In this document: positions 45,150-58,451 of the stretch, piece after piece
Numbering within the stretch: position 1 is the stretch's first letter
How the letters are laid out: every line of letters begins with the position of its first letter
NCBI GenBank assembly: GCA_019914995.1
Contig: CM034139.1
Coordinates: 3,140,461-3,204,460, forward strand
From: Acanthochlamys bracteata
Lineage: Eukaryota; Streptophyta; Magnoliopsida; Pandanales; Velloziaceae
Reading direction: 5' to 3'
Length of the DNA stretch: 64,000 nt
Program-made: the position numbers and the translations under genes
Notes under the pieces: generated by a model
What the model was told of the DNA's origin: nothing
What the model saw: the letters and a program-made list of their open reading frames with translations, nothing else
The model's database searches: none

Positions 45150-48100
45150 ATGGATGTCATTCCGTATGGAGGTACATGGGTGGCCCATCTAGGACTCCGA
45201 CCTCAAATGATGTTAAAATCATCAAGCTCGCGGACCTTGGCTTTGTATTCTAGTGATAGGATAATCACGTTCCAGTATAGGTGAGAAAGTTGTTACTACT
45301 TGGACGAGAACATGCATGCTTTGGTTTTTTGTTTGATGCACAGTACATCACCTATCTTTGGTACCTAGTAATATCTGGAGTAGCCAATGATGTATCTTTG
45401 TTGTTTCTTGATTTGATTTTAAGTGTTAATCACCTGAAGAATGTCAATTAGATTTTATTTCATAAGACTTGTCATACACTCAATTTTTGAGGAATTCAGA
45501 CATCCTGTTCTCTCAAATCTTGTTTTCTTGCATGTAAAACCTAATAAGAACCAAGTAACACTTAATGAAATTGAATTCTAGAAGTTGATAGATAAATTTT
45601 GTTAGAAATTATAGTTTTCTATCTACTGGTTTTATATCGGTTTTGAACTTTGCAGCAATTCAAGGACACATAAGCAGCTATCATCATCATATGGAAGCTT
45701 CTTTTCTGAAGTCTCGCCATTTGTTTCCTTCAATTCTAGAACATCTCAGAGTGTCCGTCATCGTAGGGGTACAAGGCTAGTTGTCAGAGCTGATGTTGTA
45801 AGTACCTCATGATTAAGTTTTGGAAGTCATTCCACCTGTTAAAGTTTTGGAAGTACTTAGTGCTTGGTGATTAATCAGTAAATGATTTAGTAAACTCATG
45901 ATCTGTTTTGTGCAGGACTATTACTCTGTACTCGGTGTTTCCAAAAATGCAAGTAAATCAGAAATTAAAAGTGGTTAGTATTTTGTTATATTACCTTCTT
46001 TGAAGTTTTCTTCTCATACTTTTGTTTGTATTTTTGGAGTAGTAGTTATTATTTGTTAGTCATTTTCTCATAAAGATTGGCATTTCATTTGTATAATTAT
46101 TACAAGACTTATTACTTGGCAGTTTGTTGTGCATGACATTGTATATCTTAGGAATAAAAAGGAAGGTAAGAACTTCATTCAATGAAGTGGACTGCTATAA
46201 GTTTCACAGAAGAGTTTGTATGAACAGAACTTAGTCAACTAGCACACTGACGACTGAGCAACTCAATGCATTTGGTTAGCTTATGGATTAATAAATTAGG
46301 ATTCTGCATCACATTTAGATTTATGTGAGGGCTTGTGGGGTCTAGTTGAATTCATTTTGAAAACAAAACCTGAATATCTTAACTCGAACACAAGATGATT
46401 TATATAGAGTGAATATCATGCATTCTGTATTTTTGACTTACTTAAATGGATCTTATTTGGGTTTTTGTAGATGTCACTCTTTGATAGCATAATCTACTTC
46501 TTGTGTTATTATAGTTTGCTCTATCATTAGGAATCCAGTTGAGTGGAAACATGAATTCAGTGTTCTAGGTTGGTATCGGTCTGGTTTAATCATAGATCTT
46601 TATGGGGTATGCATTATCTCATCTTAAGTGGACCCATGCTATGATATTGTGTGAATATTGCCTGTACCACTGTTTATTCTTGTAATTGCTTCTTGGTACT
46701 GCATCAAATCGTAGGCTGAATGAATTCTTGCATTGTGCTATGCTGAAAAGAAATATTGGAAACATATGATGACACTTTCTTAGTATTTGTCTTTGTGGGT
46801 TTAGAATTATTAGTAGATGTATAAGCTAGTGGAAGTGTAAGGTGTGGTCTATCTAATGTTAGTGGTTTAAGATGTATCAGTGTAAAATACCCTTTCTTTA
46901 CCATCAAGCATCTTGTTACATGTGATGTTGTGCAGACCACACATCATCAGTTACTCGGGAGTGAACCCTAGCAACTTGTAGACATCCACAATTTGCCATT
47001 AACATGTATGTAGGTGACCTTTAGATAGGAAGCATAATTTCTGAAAATATTAGTTAATTAGAAGAATTAACTCAAATTTTGTATTGATAAGCAAAGCCAA
47101 TACTCTATACAAGATTCATCAAGTTTTTAAATCCAAACAGTAAGTAGTTAATGGTGACAATATTTGAGACTCAACTGGACCTGGATAATATTATGCATTT
47201 CTTGTTAACGTTCTTGAAAATTTTGACACTCAAAGGATTTAAGTGTTAAAAGGTTGATTTGTGGTATAGTATTGAGACTTTACTACTTTGGCATTAAAAG
47301 GAGTGCTTAAGTGGTCAACCTTAGTCAAACCAAACTATTGTTTGTAGTAAAGTCTCAATACTATACCACAAAACTACCATTTCTTATTTTGCTACAGTTT
47401 GTAGCCAAACTATCATTTGTTTCCACCGTTTGTTATTTTCTAGAGTTCTTGTTACTTGCTAAGATATTTTGCAATAGATGCACGCGTAACGGCTCATCAG
47501 TATAAGAAATGTAGAAAAATAGATCCAATATTATTCCCCGGAAACAATAACAGGTCAAATAGTACAGATTAGAAAAAATCCAGTTCAGAAGGTGTTTGAT
47601 ATGTTCTTAATGATAGAAGAGGCTTTTTGAAGTGGAGAAGGGATCTAATTTGTTAAATCGGACGGTAAAGACCAGATCAGTCTTTAAAAGTAAGTTAAGT
47701 TGTATATTGTGTATCTGTACTATGCAGAGGGTAGGGGGAATATAGCAAATATGTTGCTTCAAATTTTCTTCTAACATATGTATCTTTATGAGATGGTCGA
47801 TCTAAAGTTCATCTTGTCCTATTTCCTGACTTGCGTATAACACATATAGAGAATGATCCAGTTGCTTACATCAAATAGATTGCAACTTTTTTTTGTTTTG
47901 CATCTACTTTTACATCTTCCAGTGCCCGTCTTCCAGTGCCCATAATCAATAAGTTTTAAGCTTCATGTTGCTTTCTACATAAGCTAGCTATTGATCTATT
48001 ACATCATGAGGAAAATGCTAACAAAATTTGTGCATCAAGAATTGTAAGAGTGAGCTTTTCAAAAAATCTCTAACGAATAGGTATATTTTGAAAATTATAG

Positions 48101-51100
48101 CTAATCTCCAAACAAGACAATGCTTAATGCAAAGTAGATGAACCTTAAATGCACTCTGATAATTAGGTCCTACCCGAATGAGCAATGAGTTCATTTCCCC
48201 TAGGAAAACAAACAAGCAATGAGTTTTTTTTTCTTTTTTTTTCCCCTAGGTTTCAGAAAATAGGTTGTTTTGTAATTTGCTTATTTGCAGCTTTAGGTGG
48301 TTGTCGCCTTCAGTGTTAGGATAAGTTTGGACTTAATTTGCTTATGTAAGAAGGCCAGGATAGTAGCATTATGTGTTTGATTCAAGAGTGCATAATTAGC
48401 CGGTACTGATGGCATCACTAGATTGATTTTAGTCCTTATAAGACTTGATGGATATAAATCCTTTGGGAGGCTTAAATCCATCTTCTCAGTTCTATTGATT
48501 AATTTGTAGTGAAACGTATGAAATTTCAAGATCTTGTCATTAGTAATATGATAGTAGTTCAGGCCTTATACTTTTAACTTAGAAAGTCTGCAACTTAATG
48601 GAATTAAGGATTTCCTGGTCTTCCAACTCATTTGCGAATGCACCTCCCTAATTAATTGATAATTGCTAAAAGCCTTACGACTACTTCCAACTCAATAGCA
48701 AATCATTTTAGAAAATTCTATTAGAAATCAACTTGCTTAATTGTAAAATACCTTAGCCTCTACCTTAACTAATTACACTCCTTCCTAACTCCATAGATTG
48801 AATCAATGCCATTCAATTCCTTTATGTAACATAATCTCGCTAAAGTTATTTCTAATAGAGCAAGAGTGGTTTTGTTAAACTTGGGTTCTTAATTTTCCTT
48901 TGGTGATTATTACTTCTATTTGACATCATCTAATGTTGTGTTTTTCTTACATGCTTTAAAGTCACTGTTGTTTGATTAAATAGTTCTTCTTGATTTGCAG
49001 CTTATAGGAAGCTTGCAAGGACCTACCATCCAGATGTGAACAAGTAGGTGAAATGCTACTATTCTACATGCCTTCCAAATTGTTATATTATGCTATCTTT
49101 TGGCAAATATGATTTTCGTGAAAATTAGAATGAATTTTATAGTTTGAGTTCTATTTGGAAGCAATTGTTGGATATTATTGTAGCAGAAACTGATGATTTT
49201 GAGTTATAGTGACTTAGAGCTTTTAAGGAAGAGCTTCCAATCCCAAGTTGACAGACTTATAATGCTTTTCTAGTTATGGTGGCAAATTAGTGGAGCAGAT
49301 TCTGAACTGAGTTTCATGAATTTTTTCTTGGTGTATTGGGTTCCTAGATTGAGTATTGTACTTATTTTGAAAGGATTGCTTGTCATAATAACCACATAAA
49401 AAATGTGCTTCCACTTTATAAATGATTATGTTAGGAGGGTAGAAGTAAAAGAAGGTTGGCAGGAGAACACTTGTAAGTTAGTCGGTGCGGTTACAAGATC
49501 ACAACTAGAGTTGCAATGAATTACTTAAATTAGATTACCTCATGCTGTCAATATTGAATGTTCACTTTCTTCCATGTAGTTTTAAAATGTTTGTTTGGTA
49601 CGTATGCTTTAGGTTTTGTTCTAAATGATCCTTCTTGTCAACATAGTAGTTCATTTGGCATCTTAAACTATTGTGTCGTGTTTTTGAATTATCTGGATGT
49701 TGAGGTCGAGTTGATGAAGCGTAAGCTTTGTGTAGAGATGACTTCAAAAAAGTGTTGTTCTGTAGCTAACTTGCTACAATATTGGATTGAAACATGCTTT
49801 CCGGTTTACCCTGTCACTCAAATAACATAAATACACAAGATCACAGTTAGAGATGCTAGCTCAGCTAATCCGCGGGCCATGAGAAACATTTTGAACGGAA
49901 ATCTAAATTCCATCAACAGGATGAAAAGTATATGGACAAAGTGAACATCTACCTATAGTATAGAGATTAAAGTGTGAGTTCACAACTACATATATGATGC
50001 AGGTAAATCTGTGTCCCGGAGAAGATCTTGATTGCTTAGTTGGTGTGACTGAAGAGGAAATGGATTTGATAGGATGACATTGTATTATTGATCTTCTGAG
50101 TCTATCAAGTAACTCAAGCCATTTTAGGTCTACTTCAATGTAAATGAAGTTCACATCATCAAGGTACTTAACAAATATAGATGTGGTTATGTAGGAAATA
50201 GGCACGCATTATAGAACTTGATTTCAGTTAATCTTTGTGGATCAAGGATGATTTTAGAAATGTTTTTTTGCGAAGGCAAGTTAGTTCTCTATTCGTTTTA
50301 TGGTTGGGTCATTGCTGTAGTATTTTATTTTGTCCATGCACTTCAATAAGGTTGATTGATTGCCGTCAATAGTTTCATGGTAGCCTTCACAAATGGCCTT
50401 ATACAATTTCTCAAGTTTTCTCAATGGTACTAAGTGATAGCATACATGTGATTGTTACGTGTGTTGGTATATCTTGTTCTACACATAACAGTTTATTATG
50501 TCGAAATAGAATGGAATTTTGGTGTTCAATCTTTTTATTTATATTTTTGAGAAAACTGGCACTGCTATGATTCGGACCCCCAACCTCCTATTTCGAAAGT
50601 GGATCCCTTAGCCACCCCAATCCTTAAATGCTTCAATTCTTATATTTACCTTTTTATAACTTTTAACTTTGAAAGTAAGAGCTGTTATGTCAAATTTCAA
50701 ATAAATAAATAACAAATAAATAAAGGAAGACAAAATATAGTAAAGAAAGAAATATTTGTTTAATTTCTTTGGTAATTGGAAATCCATTTGTAAAAAGGAA
50801 AAGAATAACAATCTTGAAGCAAAGTTCCAATCGTAAGCAGCAAGCTTCTAAGATTATGACTAATAGTTATCATGAATGGTTTGGCAACTGGTTTGTTTGT
50901 CTTTCAAGGGATTAAAGTTGAAAAATTTTAAGCCAAAATCATTTAAAATGTAAGCATACAAACATGTAAGATGTAGTAATTAATTACTGTTTTAATTGAA
51001 AATTCAAAGAGAGACTAAGAAAGTAAAAAGCAATGCCAAAATTTGTAGTGGTTCAGCCACTCCCAGCCTATGTCCACCCTCCCTTGCCCTTCCCAAGGAT

Positions 51101-52943
51101 ATCAGTCCACTATCTCGGTCTTTATTGGGTGATGATCAAAGCACTACAGTTCCACTTTTCTTGCGTCATTTGGATGCACCACCCTTACAACCGCCTTACA
51201 GTCAATTTGGCTTATCCTGGGCTTAGAGATGGCCCATACAACAAAAGGCATAGCTCTCTCTCGTTTGCACCAACTGGATGTCTGTCAAGGTAATAGAATT
51301 CTAAAACTAGAGAGAAAATTGTACAACTTTGTTCTTAAGAGAATGATTGGAATACTTTGGTTGCTCTTAACTTGTTTGTGATCCTTTAGAATGAATGCAA
51401 AATAAATAACACAGTTTGTAGGTATCAAAAGCAAGGTTTCGTTCCATAATCACCACAACAACCCTCCAATGATAACAAACTGCTAGTGCGACTGGATGCT
51501 CTTTCTTGATAGCGTCTCTCTTCTCTGAGAGTGCTTCTCTATACCTGTCACATTTCAAAGAAAAAGCACTAAATTATGGATTCGATTTCTTAGGAGATTG
51601 TTCTGAAAATTAGGCTGATCCTCGTTTTGGTAGAAGCATCTCAGCTATGCTCTTTCTTGTTTTTCAATATATGCTGCATTTATTGTGTGCATGGTGGTAG
51701 ATGGAATTCTCTTAAAGTACTGATTAGATTTTTAGAGGCTTGATGTATATCTGAGCCATCATCTTATGCCTTCAATGTGGTAGGGAACCTGGAGCAGAGC
51801 AAAAGTTTAAGGAGATCAGCAATGCCTATGAGGTCGCTCACTTCCCATGTTTACCTTTATAGCATTGTCCATCATTTTTTTAGCATCTTTACAATACTCT
51901 CTTGTTAGTTTTGCAGGTATTGTCTGATGATGAAAAACGGTCGTTATATGACAAATATGGAGAAGCAGGCCTCAAAGGTGCTGGTGTGGGCATGGGGGTA
52001 AGTCTATAAGTAAATTGTACGACCATTATTTGAATATTATGCTTTGAGCATTGGACTATAAACTAGTTTCTTTAACTTTAACTCTCCAATACAGGATTTC
52101 AGTAACCCCTTCGATCTGTTTGAGTCATTGTTTGAAGGCATGGGCGGAATGGGCGGAATGGGAGGAAGTAGAGCTGCTCGCAACCGTCCTATGCAGGGTG
52201 ATGATGAGAGCTATAACCTTGTCCTAAACTTTAAGGAAGCTGTCTTTGGTGTGGAGAAGGAGATAGAAATAACTCGTCTGGAAAACTGTGGGACATGTGA
52301 TGGTTCTGGGGCCAAACCTGGTACTACGCCAACCAAGTGCAACACATGTGGTGGTCAGGGCCAGGTTGTTTCTTCTGCTAGAACTCCACTTGGTGTCTTT
52401 CAGCAGGTAATGACTTGCTCAACTTGTGGGGGTACTGGGGAATCCTTTACTCCATGTAATACCTGTGGTGGGGATGGCCGTGTGAGGAGGACTAAGAGGA
52501 TTAGTCTAAAAGTTCCAGCAGGTGTGGACTCAGGGAGCCGTTTGAGGGTTAGATCGGAGGGAAATGCTGGTCGAAGAGGTGGTCCTCCTGGAGACCTTTA
52601 TGTCTTTATTGAAGTACTATCAGACTCCGTGCTCAAACGGGATGGAACTAATATCCTATACACATGCAAGGTATCATATATTGATGCAATCCTTGGTACC
52701 ACTATCAAGGTTCCCACTGTGGATGGGATGGTCGATTTAAAGATTCCACCAGGCACGCAGCCAAGCACAACACTAGTGATGGCAAAAAAAGGAGTTCCAT
52801 TCCTCGGGAAACCAAATGCTAGAGGTGATCAGCTGGTCCGTGTACAGGTAGAGATACCCAAGCGGCTGAGTAGTGAAGAGAAGAAACTCATCGAGGAACT
52901 GGCAAATCTTAGCAAGACAAAGACTGCAAACAGCAGGAGATAG
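45150..52943 (+). CDS. DJA6: Chloroplast-type DnaJ protein, type I (DJA5/DJA6-like J-domain co-chaperone)
   Basis: Coding exons: 45150-45280, 45656-45797, 45916-45973, 49001-49043, 51784-51832, 51917-51997, 52095-52943. All junctions keep frame and use GT-AG, giving 450 residues. The start [20 protein letters not shown] aligns with the Arabidopsis A6 start. Residues 1 to about 88 are Ser/Arg-rich, like a plastid transit peptide. The J domain (about 92-155) starts [20 protein letters not shown] and holds the HPD triad in YHPDVNK. A Gly/Met-rich linker ([12 protein letters not shown]) follows. Four zinc-finger repeats come next ([32 protein letters not shown]), then the C-terminal substrate-binding domains to the end, [18 protein letters not shown]. 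Such proteins stimulate stromal Hsp70. Arabidopsis DJA5/DJA6 act in plastid iron-sulphur cluster assembly. Complete and intact. Introns 3 and 4 between coding exons are 3.0 and 2.7 kb. The exact orthologue (A5, A6 or A7) cannot be fixed. Confidence 0.93.
47258..47372. repeat. 29-bp perfect inverted repeat in a DnaJ intron
   Basis: The left arm 47258-47286 begins TTTGTGGTATAGTATTGAGA and the right arm 47344-47372 is its exact reverse complement, with a 57-base loop. It lies in the 3.0 kb intron 45974-49000. The arms are identical, so it is either recent or under gene conversion. No terminal duplication was seen. Confidence 0.85.
50505..50625 (-). repeat. Possible tRNA-derived SINE head in a DnaJ intron
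   Basis: On the minus strand GGGGTGGCTAAGGGATCC resembles a pol III A box, and GGTTGGGGGTCCGAATC, about 40 bases on, resembles a B box. Downstream sequence becomes A/T-rich. There is no cloverleaf, so it is not a working tRNA gene. Boundaries and target duplication are unclear. Confidence 0.35.
50985..51300. repeat. Possible LTR remnant in a DnaJ intron
   Basis: GTAGTGGTTCAGCC followed by CCTATGTCCACC resembles the conserved GTGGTTCGGCA / CCTACATCCACGG block in copia LTRs such as 3956-5598. The surrounding 300 bases are unusually C-rich for an intron. Open frames here (51033-51293) are incidental. Confidence 0.3.
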
Positions 52944-53935
52944 TAATTCCGAAGTCCTCGTGCATATCTTTGCAGACAAAAATACTTTTGAGTCCTCTAA
53001 GTATTTGATAATTTTCCTGCTTCATATAGTTTCTAAATAGTTGCGAAGGGAGTGTATGAATCATTTGTGAGGTGGCAAGTGGCAACTGCTTCTTTGGCTG
53101 GAGTGTGGTCATTTGTTGTTTGTTGTGACAGGAAGATCCTTTTAGAGGCATTCATACAAGATAAGGTGCAAGTAGAGAAGAGAGACTGTCACATAAGGAG
53201 CCCTGTAGTCCACAAATTTTGACAGAGCTGTAAGTTACAAGGTGTAATATCAGTAAGTACAGTGCATATCTATTGTAGGTTCAGCAGAAGTTGCGTTAAC
53301 TATGGCCATATTCTGATACTTGCAGGAGAAGAGTGGTTTTTGTTGAGTCAGGATGGGTTTTAATGTGATCCGAAATCTTTGCTGTTGCATTCATCTCTAT
53401 TCAGGATGTAGAGTATATTCTTGTTACTTTCTGGAGTAGACAGGATTTTATGCTTAACACTAACCGGTACTATATTTGTTTAATGTTTCGCATTGTAAGA
53501 CTAAAATTCTTGTTGCATTTATCTCCTGCGATCTTCGTGTTAATTTCCAGTTCATCGAACACGAGTTTTGTCCTCTCTACTCGAAATCCTCTTTATTGTT
53601 TTTGATAGTTTTTAACTCACCATTTAAGGTTAATTTCATACATAAGCATTCCTGCAATTCATTACGTGAGTTGCGGTGACATGCAAAACCCTAGAATTAT
53701 CAAGTTAAGCAACAAATCGACCTCGACGAAGGAATGTTTTCCATGGGATTTATTTATCAACGCAATTTTGCCTACAGAGCTGCTTCAGGATGAAATGATA
53801 ATGTCAGCATATGGTTTTTGGATTCTAGATTAAGGTTGGGCGACTCTGAAACGGCGCTGTGCCTTCAGAGTGTTCTGCTTGTTCCTTGACCTAATTTTGT
53901 TCCTGATATGTTTCATCGTACTCTAATGCCTTTCC
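52944..53935 (+). other. 3' untranslated region and downstream of the DnaJ gene
   Basis: Stop codon TAG at 52941-52943. The following few hundred bases are T/G-rich and probably include the 3' UTR. No AATAAA signal stands out, so the transcript end cannot be placed. Nothing else was recognised to 53935. Confidence 0.4.
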
Positions 53936-54705
53936 TAGGGGCTGTTTGGATAGATTTTTTTTAACTTATAAGTTAAAAAAAATTTTAAACAGTAAATATA
54001 GAGTGTTTTGCTGAGTAACTTATAAATAATTTTTCTAATTTATAAGTTAAAAAATAAAAAACTTACTCAGAATAACTTTTTTTCTGACACATGTGACTTT
54101 TTTTATCCATGAGTAAAAATGACATTTTTGATCCTATTAAGTTTACGGAATTACACCTGTTCTCATTCACACTCTCATTCGCTCACCATCGCACGAGTTT
54201 TATTAGATTTTTCTCTCCGTGAGTATAATCTATATACCATTGTTTCAATGTTTATTTGAGTACTATACGACTATACTATTTATTCTTTATTAATAATTTT
54301 AATTAATTAATTAGTTATTACATATATAAATAATAAAATGTTTATATCTTAAAAATATACTTTAAAAACATATTTTTAAATTAATTATCAATTTTAAAAT
54401 ATTAATATTTTTCAAAAATGTTGTAATTGTATTATTAGTATTACAAAATAAATATAAGTAAAAAAATAAAATAATATATAAATCATATTTATAAATTTAC
54501 ATAGATATTAATCATTATATAATAAATGGTTTTTAGTCATTCTATAGGTTTTTAGTTTTTATTTTTTTACTAGACATTTCATCAACTTTTAAAAAAAAAA
54601 GTTAATTTTGTCCAAACGCACATCTACTTTTTTCAGAAAAAATTAAAAGCTATTTTCTTTTAAAAAAAGTTAATAACTTTTAAGTTTAGCCAAATCGTTC
54701 TTTTT
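53936..54705. mobile_element. AT-rich MITE-like element (GGGGCTGTTTGGATAG type)
   Basis: It starts GGGGCTGTTTGGATAGATTT with repeated ACTTATAAGTTAAAAA motifs and ends with AAAGTTAATAACTTTTAAGT then TTAGCCAAATCG, an imperfect inverted counterpart. The centre is A/T-rich and non-coding. It is longer than the 250-bp MITE family and probably distinct from it. Confidence 0.45.
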
Positions 54706-55242
54706 AGTTTCTAATACCTAATCAGTTTCGTTTGGCAACATTACCAAATTTATCGTTTATTCTATTTTCTTGTTTTTGCAATGCAGTTTTGGTAAACTAG
54801 CGATTATGGCAATCAGAAATTGGTTGTGGCATGACACCAGCGACCTGTGAGACGTCGTGGGTTTGAGTTCTGACACTTGCATTTTCGCTGGTTCAAGTGT
54901 ATCGTCTGGTTCATCCAAAATTGCCTCTGAAATTCAAAATCTTGACCCAGCTTTAATGTTATTGCAAAAATATTCCCATATAATAGTACCAGAGACTGGT
55001 GTTAAGCTTGAAGCGTGCGGGTCGAAATTGCCCACAACACTATGCTGCGTTAGGCAGCCTACTGGCTTCACAAGCTGGCACACTCAGATTTAATAATAGT
55101 ACTCCAGCAGTCCCATATCATGCAAATTCAAGAAAAAGTTCCTATTCTCCCTCCCTTTAAATACTGCCCATGTTGGATCTCTTAATATTCAATTACTATT
55201 ACTTTCAAGGCACCATAAAAACAGTAGCATACTTTATAAAGT
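54706..55242. other. Unassigned, with a weak tRNA-like (SINE-like) segment
   Basis: Near 54818-54870, TTGGTTGTGGCATGACACC and GTGGGTTTGAGTTCTGAC have A-box and B-box-like spacing, suggesting an old SINE head. The open frame 54857-55093 has no recognised features. Confidence 0.25.
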
Positions 55243-57790
55243 CACTACAACCAAATAGCCTTTATCGACTAATAAGGCTGACCAAAATAAATTCAAATTA
55301 TAAGAACTCATTAATACTGATTAAAAGAGTTCAGTCGGTCATAGTTTAAGCTCTACTACTAAAACAAGAACCGGTTGGTAAAGAGGACACAACCGACTTT
55401 AAGTAAATTTCATCGAAAATGGATGTATTGACAAAAATAATGTAGTGGGTACAAGAATTACCGACTGAAAATACTTCATCTGTAAAGCTTTTGCCTAGCA
55501 TTCCAAACTGATCTAAACATTACTAACCGAACTGGCTTTCAGGTAGCATTGCTTATGCATTACCGACTGGACAGCCATTTAGTCCAGTATGCCTTACTTA
55601 AAACATTCCAAAATCATATATCAAATTAATTAATTATATATTTCTATATTGAAATCTGAACAATTATATGTGATCTAATATATTGATATACAATATTGAT
55701 AATATTTAAGATAATTTGAACTATTTTGTACTCCATCATATGAAATAAATAGACAAATATTATTTACAAAATTCTTTCCATGCAGAAATCGAAGCACTTA
55801 ATAATATCCGATTCTTATAAATTTTTTGTGTTTATAATGATTGTTGGAGTAAAATACTTCTAATGTTTAGATTTCTTAATTCAAAGTGAAAATCATGTGA
55901 GTTAAATAACAGAGCTAACCACAATAGGAAAATCGTGTTAGGTTACATAATATTTCTATTGCTACATCACATTAGTTGCAACCCATTCAATACTCTATCA
56001 TTTTTAGACTGAAATTTGAATATATAAAGAGCTAGATATATTCTACACTACCAAGTCGTTATACACACAAAAGTTCAGATAAATCCGATATAATTCAATG
56101 CCCGATTTATACCTAAAGATTGCTAAATAATATTTTGTACATTTATTTCATATTTGGTCTAGTACACAATAATATTCAAATTATATAAAAAATTATCAGT
56201 ACTATGTATCAACTATTTAGATCACATCTAATGGTTAAAATTTTAATATAAAGACAAAAATAATTAATTGAATATATGGTGTTGTAATATATAAAGAAGG
56301 CGTCCTAACTAACTTGTTTTGCAATATATAATTCACTAATACCAACAAAATTATGTGCTAGTTAGAATTGGTTGTACAATACCGACTTAAAACTATATAG
56401 TCAGTAATGTCTTCTCTAATATATTTAAGAATTATATATTTAAATTAATTATTGATAAGATTTTTAATTAATTCGAACCGATAGATATGATCTAAATATT
56501 GATATATGATGCTAGTAAATCTCTTAAATTTGGATATTATTTTGTACTTTATCAAATAGCAAAAGAGGTTAACAGATGTTATTCAGCAATCTATAGCAAT
56601 AAATCGGAATACTGAAGTATATCCTATTTTTACAAAATTTTGTAGGTATAACTACTTGTAGTATATATGTAAAGGTTATATCGTTAATTGAAAGGATAGA
56701 GTTTAATGCACCTAGCACTACACTTTAGGAGTGACAAATTTCGACTCGATTCGAAAACCCGATCTGAAAGGATCAAGTTCGGATCAAGCCCTAGTCGGGT
56801 TTGGGTCGATCCGAAAATGACCCGAAAATCTTAAATAGGTTCGGATCGGATTCGGATTGATTCGAAATTGACTCGTTTAACACGTATAACTATTTATATA
56901 GTATATATTATTTAATAATTAGAAAATAATAGCAAAAAAATTTGAATTGAATTTGTATATATATATTTTAATTTATCTTAATTTAACTAATTTTTATTTA
57001 ATTTATAAATTTTGTCAAAATTAATATTTTTCTTTTTAAATATATCATAATTAATAATTTATATATATTATTATTAAAAATTAATATTTATAATTTTTAT
57101 TTTAATTAAATGGGTCGACCTGAATTTGACCCGGTTATAAATAGATTGGATTAGGGTTGACAATTTTGACACATATAAATAAATGTGTTGAGTTAGGGTT
57201 GAACAATTTTAATCTGATTATTATATAGATTGATCCGGAACCGATATACGAATCCGAATTGCCACCCCTATACACTCATTACATTTTGGCTAACTATATT
57301 ATTCATTCACAACATTTTAACCTTTAATTAAAATGTTTAGTTCTAAACTACTAGATATATCTTACACCACCAAACTAGTTTTACCGCTTTTTAATGCTTT
57401 TTGGAATCGCTTTTCATTTTATTTACAGCTTCGAAACCGCAAGTCAGAGAGAGGTATTAATAAAAACAGCTATAAAAATACATATAATCACTACTGATTA
57501 ATAAATACAAGATTTTATAAAAATAATGCAATTTAATCCGCTGAGTTATACTCAAGATTGTTTAATTATCAATAGATTTGCTTTCTGTATTAAGGAGCAG
57601 AAATTAATATTCTAATTACATAAAATTTCAGTAGTATTTATCAATATTTAAAACACATCTAACGGTTCAGTTTTATAAGAAAATTTACAAATATTTAGTT
57701 CAGAATTCTACTATGACCTGCTTATATTAAACAACACCATATCATTATAAGGACTGGCATTTTGAATGCTACTCACATTTTAAGAAACTA
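55243..57790. mobile_element. CACTA-type element, left end clear, right end not placed, with a nested MITE
   Basis: The left terminus CACTACAACCAAATAGCC is followed by ACCGACTGAAA / TCAGTCGGT-type subterminal motifs (55320-55600), the same motif family as the Pack-CACTA at 468-3385. The AT-rich core repeats a module containing GATATGATCTAAATATTGAT and CACATCTAA(T/C)GGTT, also present in 33650-34430. The hAT-like MITE 56726-57270 is inserted in it. Similar core sequence resumes at about 57290 and fades after 57700. No terminal TAGTG was identified, so the right limit is approximate. No transposase. Confidence 0.55.
56726..57270 (-). mobile_element. hAT-like MITE, second copy, opposite orientation
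   Basis: Ends TAGGAGTGACAAATTTCG and GAATTGCCACCCCTA, with TCGGATTCGGA/GGGTCGA-rich flanks and an AT-rich centre, 545 bases. Flanked by TACACTT (56719-56725) and TACACTC (57271-57277). The reverse complement aligns with 16487-17041. Nested in a CACTA-type element. Confidence 0.78.
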
Positions 57791-58451
57791 AATGGTGGAG
57801 ACAGGGTTAGAGGCAACCCTAAAAAGGACTTCACTATTTAAGGCACATGATGGGAAAAGTTCGCGATTTATTTAATTTCCACGAACGAAACATTAGATTC
57901 AATTACTTAATTGCATTTCATTTTTTCAATATCGCTATTTATAAAAAGGTGTTGGTTATGCACAAAACAAAATAAAAACAAAATCTGTTTGATTGATGAA
58001 TAACTCTCTTCATACAGCAAGATCACGAATATTTGCATTAATCCACCATAAGAAGGTAATAATGTTTCTTTTAATTAATAATACTTTTCTTGAAATATCA
58101 TAAAGACATAATATGATATTCTTTTATATTTGTTAGAGTTTTGTAAATCCACCTCTATTGTCTATATAGAAAAAACCCTACGTCTCATAAACAAAGGACA
58201 AAATGGGGAAATGGATATTGCAAGCATCACAATCATATTATGCAAGTCATCTAATGATATAAGTAGGCTAAAAGTCTTTTTTTCTTTTAGTCATAAACTG
58301 TTGTTCTAAACGAAATATAGACAGAAAATGATGGAGATGCAAATTAAATCTCAATAATGAGGAGATATACTTGGAGGTCCTCCAAAAAGTTATCAAATAT
58401 ATTTGTGGTAAACAACATGTGCGTAAACCTCCTACACATATTTTACTTTTG
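57791..58451. other. Unassigned AT-rich stretch
   Basis: No gene or clear repeat. It ends at the start of the gypsy-type LTR. Confidence 0.3.

Noticed and set aside
49558-49830. 90-codon open frame in a DnaJ intron
   Set aside because: No family features. It lies in an intron and overlaps an open frame on the other strand.
51033-51293. 86-codon open frame in a DnaJ intron
   Set aside because: Overlaps another frame and lies in a likely LTR remnant.
54818-54870. tRNA gene
   Set aside because: Box-like motifs are present but no cloverleaf can be folded. At best an old SINE head.
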